7,421 nucleotides of DNA from Oxalobacteraceae bacterium (GTDB lineage: Bacteria > Pseudomonadota > Gammaproteobacteria > Burkholderiales > Burkholderiaceae_D). The position numbers and the translations under genes are program-made. Below the pieces are notes generated by a model. That model was not told the origin of the DNA and did no database searches. It saw nothing but the letters and a program-made list of their open reading frames with translations. Within the stretch, counting starts at the first letter, position 1; the number at the start of each line of letters is the position of its first letter. This document shows positions 6,652 to 7,421 of the stretch, in pieces. The DNA lies in assembly GCA_947446335.1 (NCBI GenBank), contig CANFGA010000139.1, positions 1 to 7,421 of the forward strand, written 5' to 3'.

Positions 6652-6693
6652 GCCGATGGCGATCCCGTCGGCCACCTTTTTCATCGTTTTTTT
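6652..6693 (+). terminator. Weak terminator/attenuator between the binding-protein and permease genes
   Basis: GCCGATGG (6652-6659) and CCGTCGGC (6665-6672) form an 8-bp stem with one G-T wobble and a 5-nt loop. T5 (6677-6681) and T7 (6687-6693) follow. The first U-tract is 4 nt from the stem, so termination is expected to be partial. With the preceding hairpin it could set the ratio of binding protein to permease. Confidence 0.4.
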
Positions 6694-6717
6694 AACTTTT
6701 CACGGATTGAATCGATC

Positions 6718-7421
6718 ATGACTTCCATCGCATCCGGCAGCGCGCCTTACCATGCATCGCAATCATCATCCGCGCCATCCGCACTGCAGCTCAAGCGCGA
6801 CCTGAGCCGGGCGCAAATGCGCAAGCGCGGCATGGCGCTGGCTTTGATCGCACCGCTGGCGATCTTCCTGATGATCACGTTCGTGGTGCCGATCGGGGTC
6901 TTGCTGGCACGCGCCATCGACAACCCGGAAGTGGCCACGACCTTGCCGCACACGATCAAAGCGCTCGCCGATTGGGACCACCAGAATGCCCCTGCCGATG
7001 GCGCCTTCATCGCGCTGGCAAAAGACTTGACGCTGGCCAGGCAGGAAAACAGCGCCGCCACGATGGCGCGCCGCATCAATACCGAAATTCCGGGCGCGCG
7101 CTCGGTGATCATGAAGACGACGCGCGCGATGCCGCTGCAAGACGAAGACGGCAAGGCCGTCCCCGCGGCCGGCATCAAAAAAGCACTGATCGAACTCGAT
7201 GCCCATTGGGGCCAGCCAGAATACTGGCGCGTGATCGCCAAGAACGGCTCGCATTACTCGCCGTATTACCTGCTGGCCTCGGTCGACTTGCGCCAGGACA
7301 GTCTGGGCGTGATCGAGAAAAAGCCGGCCGGCGAATCGGCTTACCAGGAAATCTTCGGCCGCACCTTTTTGATCAGCCTGATTTCGACGCTGTGTTGCCT
7401 GGCGATCGGCTATCCGCTGGC
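6718..7421 (+). CDS. ABC importer permease subunit (PotB-like), 3'-truncated, with long periplasmic insertion
   Basis: Inner-membrane channel subunit of the importer, open to the window end (234 complete codons). A hydrophilic, Ser-rich N-terminal tail (1-37) ends in basic residues (KRGM). It leads into transmembrane segment 1 (about 39-64, LALIAPLAIFLMITFVVPIG), with the IxP-type pattern usual for TM1 of PotB-type permeases. A charged, soluble stretch of about 145 residues follows (67-212). A second hydrophobic segment, FGRTFLISLISTLCCLAIGYPL (213-234), matches the start of the BPD_transp_1 domain. In E. coli PotB the TM1-TM2 loop is only some tens of residues, so this protein carries an insertion of roughly 100 residues. 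The start at 6718 is the first ATG of the frame; its ribosome site is weak (GGA at 6704-6706). A second permease (PotC-like) is expected just downstream. The identification rests on TM1, the final segment and the operon. Confidence 0.82.
   Translation, partial: MTSIASGSAPYHASQSSSAPSALQLKRDLSRAQMRKRGMALALIAPLAIFLMITFVVPIGVLLARAIDNPEVATTLPHTIKALADWDHQNAPADGAFIALAKDLTLARQENSAATMARRINTEIPGARSVIMKTTRAMPLQDEDGKAVPAAGIKKALIELDAHWGQPEYWRVIAKNGSHYSPYYLLASVDLRQDSLGVIEKKPAGESAYQEIFGRTFLISLISTLCCLAIGYPL

Overview
The window looks like chromosomal DNA from a GC-rich Gram-negative proteobacterium. Supporting signs are strong GC bias at third codon positions, a Sec signal peptide on a periplasmic binding protein, a textbook sigma-54 promoter, and a GabT with close residue-by-residue correspondence to the E. 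coli enzyme. Gene order and codon style suggest Betaproteobacteria (Burkholderiales, perhaps Oxalobacteraceae), but that placement is inferred from memory. No mobile elements, tRNAs, rRNAs or CRISPR arrays are visible.

Layout: (1) 2-913 (+), the 3' part of a BadF/BcrA-type sugar kinase, probably an N-acetylglucosamine or glucosamine kinase. (2) 918-2399 (-), a MocR/GabR-type regulator (GntR winged helix fused to an aminotransferase-like domain), convergent with the kinase. (3) 2400-2574, a 175-bp divergent control region with two operator-like palindromes. (4) 2575-3846 (+), gabT, 4-aminobutyrate aminotransferase, ended by an intrinsic terminator at 3884-3926. (5) 3847-4350, a roughly 500-bp intergenic region. 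It holds the terminator, a possible 37-codon His-rich small ORF, and an apparent sigma-54 control region: a possible enhancer-binding site, an IHF-like site, and a consensus -24/-12 promoter at 4204-4219. (6) From 4351 (+), a POPT-type (polyamine/opine/phosphonate) ABC importer operon: ATPase 4351-5499, periplasmic binding protein 5556-6590, two tandem stem-loops with U-tracts at 6603-6693, and a permease from 6718 that runs off the window.

How it may work together: the importer probably brings in GABA, a related omega-amino acid, or a polyamine that is degraded through GABA. GabT then transfers the amino group to 2-oxoglutarate to give succinate semialdehyde and glutamate, and the GabR-like protein would sense GABA plus PLP to control gabT. 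The sigma-54 promoter suggests that uptake is also tied to nitrogen limitation, so catabolism and uptake would have separate controls. No succinate-semialdehyde dehydrogenase (gabD) lies in the window. No wholly new system is evident. The best leads are the sigma-54 control region, the gabR/gabT operator region, the SBP-permease stem-loops, the large periplasmic insertion in the permease, and the small ORF.
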